DNA of 64,000 nucleotides from Trichormus sp. M33_DOE_039 (GTDB taxonomy: Bacteria; Cyanobacteriota; Cyanobacteriia; Cyanobacteriales; Nostocaceae): positions 1 to 64,000 of the forward strand of contig DVDT01000112.1 of NCBI GenBank assembly GCA_015296085.1, written 5' to 3'. The notes below the pieces were generated by a model. It saw nothing but the letters and a program-made list of their open reading frames with translations. It made no database searches and was not told the DNA's origin. Within the stretch, counting starts at the first letter, position 1, and the number at the start of each line of letters is the position of its first letter. Both the position numbers and the translations under genes were made by a program. Shown one piece after another: positions 31,293-41,647 of the stretch.

Positions 31293-32804
31293 CTATGGCA
31301 ACCAAAAATTAGGCAGTATAGATTTACCTAAATTGCGTACTGTTTGATTAATGTTTCTAGCTATTTGTATATGTGTCTCGTCTTCTTCAATGGATAAAAT
31401 ATCAGCAGGTGTACCATGACTCAACTGAGAAATAACTAAATTGGCTGCTTCTAAACCTGTAACATAGGCTTTTTCCTGTGACCAAGAACCGTGACGGTTA
31501 ATAATCCAATCACCACTCATAAACACATTCTCAAAACTCGTCTTAGCTGGCAACATATGACGATAACTACCAGGCGCAAAGTGAGTCACAGCCTGGGGTA
31601 AGCGAATCACACTACTATCTATCACCTTCGCGTCTGTAAATCCTGATAAGCAAGTAGTTAAATATTGCTGTACTTTCGCTACAATTTCCTCATCACTCCA
31701 ATTTAAAAACTGATTGGCGTGATAAAAATCAGCTTCGATTACTGTACCTGCTTCATGTTTATATTCATCATGTAAAGCATTTAAATCAAAGAATGTCCAG
31801 CCTGTAGTGTCATCAAAACCAAAACAAGCATTAGAAGGACGAGGAATATCAACTTTACGGTCAAACCACAACCGTGTTGCTAAAACATCAATTGCACCTA
31901 AATTGTGCAAATTGCGGAACTCTTCACGGCTTTGTAAGCTGGGACTACTGGAGACAATTTTCTTCATACCAGTGACACCAACAGCAAAAATTACTGCATC
32001 AGCATCGAACACTTCATCACCACAAACTACACCAGTTGCTTGATTATTACTATCAATAATTAAGTCTGTAACACGGTGTTTTGGTAATACTTTCGCACCT
32101 GCTTTTTCTATGCGTTCCACCCACGGACGGAATATTTTCTCACCAACAGTTCCCCGACACCAAACTACATCAAAGTCAGCTTGGTGAGCCAAAATAAAAA
32201 AGTACAGCATTCCTAAAGTGGCGGCGGCTGAACATTGTTCACCGGGGGCAAATAAACCCACTAATAACATTGGCTCAAATGCTTCTTTATACAGTCGCGC
32301 TGATACGCCAAAATCTTTGAATAATTCTCTCGCTGTTACACAGTCATAACGTCGCCAAGCCTCATCCGAATTATCAAAGTCAACGACGGCATAAAGTAAA
32401 GGTAAGGCACTGAGACGGTCAATTAATGGTAAACGTTGAAATTGAGTATACACAAAAGTGCCGAGAGGTGTCGGTAGTCTGGGTAAATCTTGAAAGATTG
32501 GTGATTCTACTTCCAAACCAGCCGGAGAATATTGGGCGGAACGTGTCCAGGTTGTGAAGGGATTAATTTCTAATTCGTTGATGAGAGCGAAAATATTTCT
32601 GTAGGGATACCAAAAGCCGTGAATTCCTGCTTCTACAGATTTACCTGCGGTTGTTTGCCAACCTGCTACTAGTCCACCAGGATATGGGCCGGCTTCCAGA
32701 AGCGTCACATCATAACCTTGTTTTGCTAAATGGTAGGTTGCGCCTAAACCAGCCCAACCAGCACCTACAACTACTACTCGTTTTGGTTGCGACTCTCCTG
32801 CCAT
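31293..32804 (-). CDS. FAD-dependent oxidoreductase, carotenoid-desaturase-like
   Basis: 503 aa. N-terminal dinucleotide fold VVVVGAGWAGLGATYHLAKQ followed by the E-x-x-x-x-GG signature (LLEAGPYPGGLVAGW) of the phytoene/zeta-carotene desaturase and amine oxidase superfamily, and a C-terminal FAD contact (NVFMSGDWIINRHGSWSQEKAYVTGLEAA). GGAG 7 bp before the ATG supports the start. It probably oxidises or isomerises an isoprenoid, but I cannot tell it apart from the several uncharacterised cyanobacterial paralogues. It is convergent with the kinase pair and divergent from the Ro/Y-RNA-like locus. Confidence 0.82.
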   Translation of the reverse strand: MAGESQPKRVVVVGAGWAGLGATYHLAKQGYDVTLLEAGPYPGGLVAGWQTTAGKSVEAGIHGFWYPYRNIFALINELEINPFTTWTRSAQYSPAGLEVESPIFQDLPRLPTPLGTFVYTQFQRLPLIDRLSALPLLYAVVDFDNSDEAWRRYDCVTARELFKDFGVSARLYKEAFEPMLLVGLFAPGEQCSAAATLGMLYFFILAHQADFDVVWCRGTVGEKIFRPWVERIEKAGAKVLPKHRVTDLIIDSNNQATGVVCGDEVFDADAVIFAVGVTGMKKIVSSSPSLQSREEFRNLHNLGAIDVLATRLWFDRKVDIPRPSNACFGFDDTTGWTFFDLNALHDEYKHEAGTVIEADFYHANQFLNWSDEEIVAKVQQYLTTCLSGFTDAKVIDSSVIRLPQAVTHFAPGSYRHMLPAKTSFENVFMSGDWIINRHGSWSQEKAYVTGLEAANLVISQLSHGTPADILSIEEDETHIQIARNINQTVRNLGKSILPNFWLP

Positions 32805-32906
32805 TGTGCGCTCCGCTTATTACAGTCCATTAACTAATGTATCTGAAGTTATGATTTAGCGCAGGAACTGACTAGTAGGGTTTTGCAGAATTTCTTTTTA
32901 AGCCTC

Positions 32907-32943
32907 TTGACATTATGTAGAAGTGATACTACATTTGTAGTAT
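32907..32943 (+). promoter_or_regulatory. Promoter with BlaI/CopY-like operator upstream of the Ro/Y-RNA-like locus
   Basis: TTGACA (32907-32912), a 17-bp spacer, then TACATT (32930-32935) as -10. A perfect 18-bp palindrome, ATACTACA-TT-TGTAGTAT (32926-32943), covers the -10 box and contains TACA-N2-TGTA, the operator core of BlaI/CopY-type repressors. It reads toward the gene at 33149. Confidence 0.55.
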
Positions 32944-32950
32944 AAACAAA

Positions 32951-33015
32951 TTCAAGGTTTGTAATGAGAACTTTAGTTTTCAAAAAAAGGACTAAAGTCC
33001 TTACTACAAACTGAA
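32951..33015. repeat. Imperfect inverted repeat of the GGACTTTAGTCC family
   Basis: Left arm around TTCAAGGTTTGTAATGAGAA and right arm GGACTAAAGTCCTTACTACA are related inverted copies. Relatives lie at 40718-40752 and 51689-51722. Further down (33049-33110) CGTAACGC / GCGTTACG and GGCGT / ACGCC pairs form another dispersed repeat before the first gene of the locus. Confidence 0.7.
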
Positions 33016-33121
33016 GCATAGTATTTTTACGGTTTTAAGTATATTTAGCGACAGCGTAACGCACCTATTACAAAGGCTTTGGGGCGTTACGGCTTACGCC
33101 TAACACACCCTAATGGACTAA

Positions 33122-33349
<228 letters not shown>

Positions 33350-33361
33350 CAAGCTTAGTTT

Positions 33362-33541
33362 TCCGTGTCCCGACACAAGAAGCATACATACACATTGATA
33401 ACGGTTCTAAGGTAGTAAAATTCGAGCGATCGAAATAGCGAAGCATGATTTTAAGTCTCTCGCAGATTTAACGTGCGCGCCCACTGCCAAAATTTGGTAA
33501 GAGCAGCCGTAGCTGTAAAAAGCTTCTTAAACTTACACGGA
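33362..33541 (+). ncRNA. Y-RNA-like RNA A with 23S helix 69-71 mimic
   Basis: Outer stem CCGTGT (33363-33368)/ACACGG (33535-33540), extended by one T-A pair. Internal loop CCCGACAC / AAACTT. Inner stem AAGAAGC (33377-33383)/GCTTCTT (33522-33528), then ATACATAC. The loop carries 33399-33423, which equals E. coli 23S rRNA 1917-1941 (core CGGTYCTAAGGTAG) at 22 of 25 positions by my recollection of that sequence. It also has a TTCGA-GCGA-TCGAA hairpin and a tRNA D-arm-like CTGCC...TTGGTAAGAGCAG (33484-33506). It shares its frame with RNAs B-E. Confidence 0.75.
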
Positions 33542-33556
33542 TTCATTCAATAATTC

Positions 33557-33718
33557 ATTCCGCACCCCAACCTGTAAAGCATACACACCATCCGGCAACG
33601 GATATGTAGGTACCCTCCGGGAAGGCAAAGCCTACAATTCCTACCGCTTCCACTTACGGGAGCGTAGCCAAATTGGTAAAGGCAATTGTGAAAACTGCTT
33701 TGCTAACTTGTGCGGAAT
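33557..33718 (+). ncRNA. Y-RNA-like RNA B with tRNA D-arm-like module
   Basis: Outer stem ATTCCGCAC (33557-33565)/GTGCGGAAT (33710-33718), 9 bp perfect. Internal loop CCCAACCTGT / TAACTT. Inner stem AAAGC (33576-33580)/GCTTT (33697-33701), then ATACACAC, as in the sister RNAs. The loop holds ATCCG-GCAA-CGGAT, a TGTAGG...CCTACA hairpin containing a dispersed repeat, a GCTTCC/GGGAGC hairpin and GTAGCCAAATTGGTAAAGGCA (33664-33684, split arms GCC/GGC), a tRNA D-arm lookalike closely related to the one in RNA C. Confidence 0.7.
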
Positions 33719-33779
33719 TCCAATTATTAAAATCGTATTTATATATCAGTTTTAATTCAATCACTTGGAGGTGAGTTCA

Positions 33780-34569
<790 letters not shown>

Positions 34570-34575
34570 AATTTT

Positions 34576-34703
<128 letters not shown>

Positions 34704-34752
34704 CTTTTATTCATTTCAATTATGAGCTAATTGCAACTCATTGGAGGTTGCT

Positions 34753-35133
<381 letters not shown>

Positions 35134-35259
35134 AGAATGAGGGGTGTAAGGGTATAGGGGTGTGGGGGTGTAGGGGTTTTTAACACTGAGATCCCACATC
35201 TATATCTTTCTTGTTTCTTATAGGTCAAGGTCAGTCTCAATAAAATTTTATCGGCAGTT

Positions 35260-35338
35260 GTTGCCGCGCCCCAATCGCAGAAGCTTACATAACTCTAAAA
35301 AAAGTTAAACTCCTTGCTTCTACAACTTGCGCGGTGAC
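35260..35338 (+). ncRNA. Y-RNA-like RNA D (minimal member)
   Basis: Outer stem CCGCGC (35264-35269)/GCGCGG (35329-35334), extended by four pairs or wobbles. Internal loop CCCAATCG / CAACTT. Inner stem AGAAGC (35279-35284)/GCTTCT (35316-35321), then TTACATAA. The loop is only about 31 nt, with an AACT/AGTT hairpin and no mimic module, so it shows the common stem alone. It sits 63 bp before the Ro60-like start codon, in the presumed leader of that gene. Upstream, 35135-35187 is GGGGTGTA-type low-complexity repeat. Confidence 0.7.
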
Positions 35339-35342
35339 TTGA

Positions 35343-36830
<1,488 letters not shown>

Positions 36831-36839
36831 AATAAATCT

Positions 36840-36869
36840 GGGTGCGTTATATTTATACCTAACGCACCC
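36840..36869 (+). terminator. Hairpin after the Ro60-like gene
   Basis: GGGTGCGTTA (36840-36849) pairs perfectly with TAACGCACCC (36860-36869), followed by AATAATTT. A terminator, although the sequence also resembles a dispersed GGTGCGTTA repeat. Confidence 0.65.
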
Positions 36870-37208
36870 AATAATTTGAAGGAATATATTCAACCTAATT
36901 GAGTCCATTTTCTTTATGAAAATTTCTAGAACTATAACGAATGGGCAAATATGTTTACATAAATTATGGAAAAATTGCCCACATGAACTAGCTCATAAAT
37001 TTTTAGTGATTGAGAATAGATAGCTACAAATTTGCGATATTTTTTAACATCAGAAGTTTGTTAAGATCCACTAATTTTACCTGTTAAATGACATAAAGAG
37101 AGCATATAAATTAGTGGCGATCGCCCGACCATAAAATCTCTCTAAAACTCTTGCTCTCTGTGGTTAGATATTTCGTGACTATTGTCTAAGTTCTGGTAAA
37201 TTATTTTT
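36870..37208. other. Intergenic, nothing recognised
   Basis: AT-rich spacer between the Ro60-like gene and the converging toxin gene. No gene, RNA stem of the A-E type or clear repeat was seen. Confidence 0.5.
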
Positions 37209-37613
37209 TCATGAATGAATAGAAATCATTCTAATGCTTTGAGTGCGATGAATTGATCTTTCTAGTTTTTCATTAGTCACAAATTCAGTTGCTCCTAGAG
37301 ATATAGCGGATGCAATATGTAAAGCGTCCATTGCCCCTACTCCAAATTTAATTGATTCTTCATAAGCTGTTTCAATAATTGTATTGATATCCTTTGCCCA
37401 ATAAGAGACCTCATCAAAAAATGCTTCATAAAACCTAACTTCACTTGTTTGCTGATTGTAAATTGCTTTTGGTAATACTTCTAATTTGAGAAAAATACTA
37501 GAAGCAAACTCTCTGTTTTCATCCTCAAGGATTTGTAAGGCTTTCTCAGCCATATCTCCTTGAGAACGAGCAGCATAAATTAAAACACCAGCATCAATAA
37601 AGGTACGAATCAT
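37209..37613 (-). CDS. PIN-domain protein, VapC-like toxin
   Basis: 134 aa. PIN fold pattern with acidic residues in FIDAGVLIYAA (Asp7), FLKLEVLPK (Glu) and GAMDALHIASAISLG (Asp), and a final FVTNEKLE where many VapCs have T-x-D. VapC toxins are Mg-dependent RNases that often cut tRNA or the 23S sarcin-ricin loop. Its start overlaps the antitoxin stop by 4 bp. RNA E, which contains a sarcin-ricin-like loop, begins about 140 bp beyond the antitoxin on the opposite strand. That may be chance, but it is worth noting. Confidence 0.85.
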   Translation of the reverse strand: MIRTFIDAGVLIYAARSQGDMAEKALQILEDENREFASSIFLKLEVLPKAIYNQQTSEVRFYEAFFDEVSYWAKDINTIIETAYEESIKFGVGAMDALHIASAISLGATEFVTNEKLERSIHRTQSIRMISIHS

Positions 37614-37855
37614 ATCAAGTTTTCTCCATATCCACCCCGACGTTCCGCTTTTTCTCTATCTGCTTCTTCAGCCGTTAACAAAGGAAGACCAGAGGTAATA
37701 ATTTCTTGTCGAATTTTTCTTAATTTTTTACCTAACTTAGAGCCAGATTTTAGCTGCTGCTTTTGGCGTTCAAGTGAATCAATAAATTCTAAAACTTTTT
37801 CTTGTTCATCTGCATTTAAAGCGTGCCATTTATCTAGCATTTGTTCGGTAGTCAT
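37610..37855 (-). CDS. Antitoxin-like protein paired with the PIN toxin
   Basis: ATG 37855 is preferred over an upstream TTG (37879). About 81 aa: helical N-terminal half (TTEQMLDKWHALNADEQEKVLEFIDSLER), a basic middle (KLGKKLRKIRQEI) and an acidic tail, as in the small antitoxins found with cyanobacterial PIN proteins. Translationally coupled to the toxin. It would bind and inhibit the toxin and repress the operon. Confidence 0.75.
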   Translation of the reverse strand: MTTEQMLDKWHALNADEQEKVLEFIDSLERQKQQLKSGSKLGKKLRKIRQEIITSGLPLLTAEEADREKAERRGGYGENLI

Positions 37856-37979
37856 ATTAGTTATCACTCCAATTGCCAAGAATACAAATACATTTATATT
37901 GTACTTCTCAAGATTTTATTTGCATCAACATTAAACCAACTGCCAAAATATATTCTGGAAAATAGCAAATCTATTGTAG

Positions 37980-37985
37980 TATAAT
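37980..37985 (+). promoter_or_regulatory. -10 box placed for RNA E
   Basis: Perfect TATAAT at 37980-37985. A start about 10 bp downstream would coincide with the first base of the outer stem of RNA E (37996). The -35 region is poor. Confidence 0.55.
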
Positions 37986-37995
37986 GTAATATAAA

Positions 37996-38205
37996 TCCTG
38001 CGTGTCCCGACTGGTGTGAGCCTACATACTAGTACGAGAGGAAAAGTAACACTGTCAATCCAGTGGGCGTGTGAGAACGGGGAGTGCGAAGAATCTGGGA
38101 GGTGGGCTTAGAAGTAGCCATCCTTGAAAGAGTGTTTAACAACTCACCAGTGGAGTCCCTCTAGTAACTGAGAACGCGCAATGCTCCACCAACTTACACG
38201 CAGGA
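37996..38205 (+). ncRNA. Y-RNA-like RNA E carrying 23S sarcin-ricin loop and GTPase-associated-centre mimics
   Basis: Outer stem CCTGCGTGT (37997-38005)/ACACGCAGG (38196-38204). Internal loop CCCGACTG / CAACTT. Inner stem GTGtGAGC (38014-38021)/GCTCCAC (38183-38189) with one bulge, then CTACATAC. Module 1 (38027-38048): TACT-AGTACGAGAGGAA-AGTA, an exact sarcin-ricin core (E. coli A2660 equals 38037). Module 2 (38097-38159): L11-binding/GTPase-associated domain, with GGCTTAGAAGTAGCCATCC against E. coli GGCTTAGAAGCAGCCATCA and GAGTGTTTAACAACTCACC for helix 44; A1067 equals 38110 and A1095 equals 38138. Its own -10 box precedes it. No long U-tract follows. Confidence 0.85.
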
Positions 38206-38294
38206 CTATATAACAATCTTCAATTATTTATACAAACTAATATTCCCCACTTTCTAAGAGAAGTAGAGAATATGAAATCTAACAATCAAGGAAG

Positions 38295-38681
38295 TTAATC
38301 TGTAATTTTTGACTTTAATGCTTGTATGGCATTAAATCCCCCTATTGTCTGGCTAAAAAATATCATGGGAATTGTCAACATAAATATGTTACCTGTTTGA
38401 ATCATAATTGGAATATTACCTAGTACATTTAGCACCATAAAACCAATTGCTATGCCTAACGCAATTTTTGATTTACGTTGGACAAAAAATCCTAAAACTA
38501 GATAGAGTACACCAGCAATTAACGAGATAATTGCCACTAATAAATAATCAGGTAAGCGGCTACCAAAAAGAAAAATTATTATACTGGCAAAAACATTCAA
38601 AAATCCGATTGCGTAAACTGCACGGTAAGCAGCTTTTAATTTTTTCCGTGCATCTGATAACTCTTGTATTTCTGAAGTCAT
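38295..38681 (-). CDS. Small integral membrane protein, unknown
   Basis: 128 aa with a cytoplasmic-looking charged N-terminus (SDARKKLKAAYRAVY) and four hydrophobic segments (about 22-41, 46-66, 70-92, 95-115). No known domain recognised. It is separated by 51 bp from another small membrane protein on the same strand (38733-39134), so the two may be co-transcribed. Confidence 0.65.
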   Translation of the reverse strand: MTSEIQELSDARKKLKAAYRAVYAIGFLNVFASIIIFLFGSRLPDYLLVAIISLIAGVLYLVLGFFVQRKSKIALGIAIGFMVLNVLGNIPIMIQTGNIFMLTIPMIFFSQTIGGFNAIQALKSKITD

Positions 38682-38732
38682 GATTTTCCCTTTACAGCTT
38701 AAAAAATATCCTTAAGAATTACTTAATTAAAA

Positions 38733-39134
38733 TTAGAAATCAGGGAGAGCTTTTTTACGCCAAACATGGTTAATTTGTTGGTATTTATTTTCTAATTCTT
38801 CGTTAGCACAAGTTAGATTACGTGATTTTTCCTCTAACTCTCCTACTTGTCCTGCAAAACTAACAGCAAAACCTAACAGGAATAATGAAAATGCGCCTCT
38901 AAAGCCTTGTTGAAAAATAGAAAATACACAACTACCAAATGCACAAAATAATAAAAGTATTTGAGTCAGAACTATATACATAGCAATACGCGCTAAGTTT
39001 TTATAATCTTCAAGAGATTTTTCATTTGTAATTGCTGTATTTGTCTTTAAAAATCTCTCCAGTTGATTTTTCGCATAAAAAGATAACGCAATCGATAACA
39101 AGCACAATCCGATATATGCAAAACGCAAAAACAT
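38733..39134 (-). CDS. Small membrane protein with C-terminal coiled coil, unknown
   Basis: 133 aa. TM helices at about 3-20, 50-70 and 76-97, then an acidic coiled coil (GELEEKSRNLTCANEELENKYQQ). Function unknown. It lies upstream of the 38295-38681 gene on the same strand and is divergent from the 277-aa gene at 39247. Confidence 0.6.
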   Translation of the reverse strand: MFLRFAYIGLCLLSIALSFYAKNQLERFLKTNTAITNEKSLEDYKNLARIAMYIVLTQILLLFCAFGSCVFSIFQQGFRGAFSLFLLGFAVSFAGQVGELEEKSRNLTCANEELENKYQQINHVWRKKALPDF

Positions 39135-39246
39135 TGTTTTATCCTAGGTAAATAGTTGTCTAACTGCTATCAAATAGCATCATGTCTTTTTATATACTTA
39201 TTTTGAATAAAAATGCTTGTGTAGTTATGCGTAAAAAATCTCAGTT

Positions 39247-40080
39247 ATGACTAACATTCGTAAACTAATTAACCAAATTGCGATCGCCCAAACCAATTTG
39301 CAAACTACCCAATTTCTCGCGCCATGCGTCAAAGGTGGACGAGTCCGCACGCGGGTAGCTGGGATGATTTACACCTTCACGCCAAAGCCTAGTAAATTTG
39401 AAGGTTGGGGTATTTTTCAGCCAGTAGATGAGAAAACAGCAAAAGTTATCGAGGAAGCAGACTTACCCCAGATTACAGAATACTTACAACACTTTCCTCA
39501 AATCCGGCTGCGATTAGCACATCAACTGCGGGGACAAACTTGGTTAGCTTACCCCGTGAATGAAGCAGATATGCGTCAACGGTGGAAAATGGTGAAACCC
39601 ATAGCAGTACATTTAGTTACTGAGGGTAATGTCTTTGAGCAAATCATAGCCCATTGGCATGGTCAATCATGCTGGTTTGAAGATATTGATCGTCGTGCTG
39701 ATCCGGCTGTTAGTGAAATTTTGCAATCTGCTATCAAGCGACTACTTCCGGTTGATGAATTGCAGTTTAAAGGGATGACACCAGAAATCCTTACAGTGTA
39801 TGAATTAGCAACTCAGCGCATTGAGGATTTTCATCAACCCCAACAGGATGAAAAGCGATTGCGAAAAGCATTACAGATAGGCGGTGGTAAATTACAACAA
39901 TTTCACGATCGCGGTGATTATTGGACAGTGGATTGGACTACGGCTGATGGTGTGCGTCACAGTAGCGCGATCGCTAAATCTGACTTGACTGTGATTAGTT
40001 CTGGTATTTGCTTGAGTGGACGCGATCGCGATTTTGATTTGCAATCCTTAGTCGCTGTGATGGAACAACGGGAGTATTGA
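39247..40080 (+). CDS. Uncharacterised protein coupled to the ThiF/E1-like gene
   Basis: 277 aa; no family recognised. An N-terminal domain (LAPCVKGGRVRTRVAGMIYTFTPKP, FEGWGIFQPVDEKTAKVIEEA) is followed by a helical middle and a basic C-terminal part (SSAIAKSDLTVISSGICLSGRDRDFDLQSLVAVMEQ). It has no signal peptide or TM. Its stop is 5 bp before the ATG of the ThiF-like gene, so the two are co-translated and probably act together. As a partner of an E1-like enzyme it may be a substrate-recognition or target protein, but this is only an inference. Confidence 0.75.
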   Translation: MTNIRKLINQIAIAQTNLQTTQFLAPCVKGGRVRTRVAGMIYTFTPKPSKFEGWGIFQPVDEKTAKVIEEADLPQITEYLQHFPQIRLRLAHQLRGQTWLAYPVNEADMRQRWKMVKPIAVHLVTEGNVFEQIIAHWHGQSCWFEDIDRRADPAVSEILQSAIKRLLPVDELQFKGMTPEILTVYELATQRIEDFHQPQQDEKRLRKALQIGGGKLQQFHDRGDYWTVDWTTADGVRHSSAIAKSDLTVISSGICLSGRDRDFDLQSLVAVMEQREY

Positions 40081-40085
40081 GGATA

Positions 40086-40727
40086 ATGAGCATATTTTTT
40101 CATGAACAGCTTTACCGCAGCAATGCTGTAATGGCAAAGTTGAAGAATTTTTCTGTAACTATTTGTGGGGCGGGTGCGTTAGGCGCAAATATCGCTGAAA
40201 ATCTGGCTCGGTCAGGATTTGAGCAACTGATAGTGATTGATCGCGATCGCATTGATGAACGTAATCTTTCCACTCAGCCTTACTACCGGGCTGATGTCGG
40301 TGCGTTCAAGGCGAAAATATTAGCAAATAATTTATACCGAGCTATTGGAACTAAAGTTGATATTAAAACTAAGGAGTTGACACCAGCAAATGTGACTCAA
40401 CTACTCAAAGATAGCCAGTTAATTATCGATGTCTTTGATAATAGCGTTGCGCGTCAGGCGGTGAAAGATTATGCTGATCAATTTCAGATTCCTTGTATTC
40501 ATGCTGGGTTATCAGCTGATTATGCAGAAGTAATTTGGAATGAGGTTTATCGTGTTCCTTCCGATGTGAATGATGATGTGTGTGATTATCCATTGGCGCG
40601 GAATTTGGTTATGTTAACTGTAGCTGTAGCGTGTGAGGCGATCGTTTCATTTATCGCTACTAACGAACAGCGTAATTTCACTATTACTTTGAAGGATTTA
40701 ACTGTGCAATCTCTATGTTTGAAATGA
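40086..40727 (+). CDS. ThiF/MoeB family E1-like adenylating enzyme
   Basis: ATG 40086 is preferred over TTG 40077. About 213 aa: Rossmann ATP site VTICGAGALGANIAENLARSG, the D-R-x-x-x-x-R-N-L segment (VIDRDRIDERNLSTQ), and IDVFDNSVARQAVKDY with the Asp/Arg/Asn used in adenylation. A Cys in DDVCDYP could be the thioester or persulfide site; the CxxC zinc pairs of MoeB are absent. Such enzymes activate the C-terminal Gly of ubiquitin-like or sulfur-carrier proteins. A candidate partner, the 66-aa beta-grasp-like protein ending in Gly, is encoded at 33149. The upstream 277-aa gene shares its transcript. Confidence 0.88.
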   Translation: MSIFFHEQLYRSNAVMAKLKNFSVTICGAGALGANIAENLARSGFEQLIVIDRDRIDERNLSTQPYYRADVGAFKAKILANNLYRAIGTKVDIKTKELTPANVTQLLKDSQLIIDVFDNSVARQAVKDYADQFQIPCIHAGLSADYAEVIWNEVYRVPSDVNDDVCDYPLARNLVMLTVAVACEAIVSFIATNEQRNFTITLKDLTVQSLCLK

Positions 40728-40752
40728 GGGCTGAAGCCCTCACTACAAAACT
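40718..40752. terminator. Hairpin between convergent thiF-like and aroF genes
   Basis: TGAGGGCT (40725-40732) pairs with AGCCCTCA (40735-40742), with flanking GTTTG/CAAAAC pairing. It includes the thiF-like stop codon. The sequence belongs to the dispersed palindromic family also seen at 32951 and 51689, here probably reused as a bidirectional terminator. Confidence 0.65.
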
Positions 40753-41625
40753 TTATGCTGCACAACAAATAGGGGTAGGTTGAAAACCCACCCCTTTTGT
40801 GTTTGATATTTTCCGTCCTACGGCTGTAGCTACGGGCTTTAAACTAGCAACTAAATTTACCATATCTTCCAAAGATAGGGCTTGACGCGCATCAGAAACG
40901 GATTTTTCTGGCTCTGGATGACATTCAATAATTAAGCCATCTGCACCGCAAGCTACAGCTGCTTTCGCTACGGGTGCAACAAGTTCCCGTTTACCAACAG
41001 CATGGGAAGGATCTACAATCACGGGTAAGTGGGTGATTTGCTTGAGAGCGGCTACAGCAGCTAAATCCAAAACGTTGCGGGTGTAAGTATCGAAACTGCG
41101 GATACCCCGTTCACACAACACCACATCAGGATTTCCATGACTGACAATATATTCAGCCGCCATGACGAATTCTTCAATAGTCGCAGCTAAACCGCGTTTG
41201 AGTAATATCGGTTTACCAGCTTCACCCAAGGCTTTGAGCAAGTCGAAGTTTTGCATATTGCGGCTACCGACTTGTAGCATATCCGCGTGGGCGGCGACTA
41301 CCTCGATTTGGGAAATCGCCATCACTTCAGTAACGACTGGGATATTGTAGCGCGATCGCACTTCAGCCAAAATTCCTAACCCCTCCTCTCCCATTCCCTG
41401 GAAAGCGTAGGGTGAAGTCCGGGGTTTGAAAACACCACCGCGCAAGGCTTGTACAGGTGCAGCCGCTAAATTATCGGCGACTGTCTCCATTTGTTCTAAG
41501 CTTTCCACCGTACAAGGGCCACCAATAATGATTAATTCTTCTCCACCGAAAGCGACGGTTTCAGAAAGCTTCACGATGGTTTGGTGATTGGGATGAGATT
41601 GTGCAACTAGTTTGGCGTTAATCAT
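40753..41625 (-). CDS. aroF: 3-deoxy-7-phosphoheptulonate (DAHP) synthase
   Basis: 290 aa, type I-beta (AroF/KDO8P-synthase-like) barrel: IIGGPCTVESLEQM, LRGGVFKPRTSPYAFQGMGEEGL, PVVTEVM, QVGSRNMQNFDLLK, KRGLAATIEEF, LPVIVDPSHAVGKRE and DGLIIECHPEPE hold the PEP and metal sites (Cys in GGPC, His, Glu and Asp residues). No fused ferredoxin-like or chorismate mutase domain. It catalyses the first step of the shikimate pathway from PEP and erythrose 4-phosphate. AGGAG 9 bp before ATG 41625. Expression is very likely attenuated by the aromatic leader peptide at 41827-41889. Confidence 0.96.
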   Translation of the reverse strand: MINAKLVAQSHPNHQTIVKLSETVAFGGEELIIIGGPCTVESLEQMETVADNLAAAPVQALRGGVFKPRTSPYAFQGMGEEGLGILAEVRSRYNIPVVTEVMAISQIEVVAAHADMLQVGSRNMQNFDLLKALGEAGKPILLKRGLAATIEEFVMAAEYIVSHGNPDVVLCERGIRSFDTYTRNVLDLAAVAALKQITHLPVIVDPSHAVGKRELVAPVAKAAVACGADGLIIECHPEPEKSVSDARQALSLEDMVNLVASLKPVATAVGRKISNTKGVGFQPTPICCAA

Positions 41626-41647
41626 GATTTCGGTCTCCTAAATGAAT

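Noticed and set aside
33651-33665. TACGGGAG in RNA B as a 16S rRNA (position ~340) mimic
   Set aside because: The match is only 8 nt and is explained by its own GCTTCC/GGGAGC hairpin.
37996-38205. RNA E as an rRNA pseudogene or misassembled 23S fragment
   Set aside because: The SRL and L11-region pieces are far apart in 23S rRNA but adjacent here, flanking rRNA sequence is missing, and the closing stem and internal loop match the four neighbouring RNAs.
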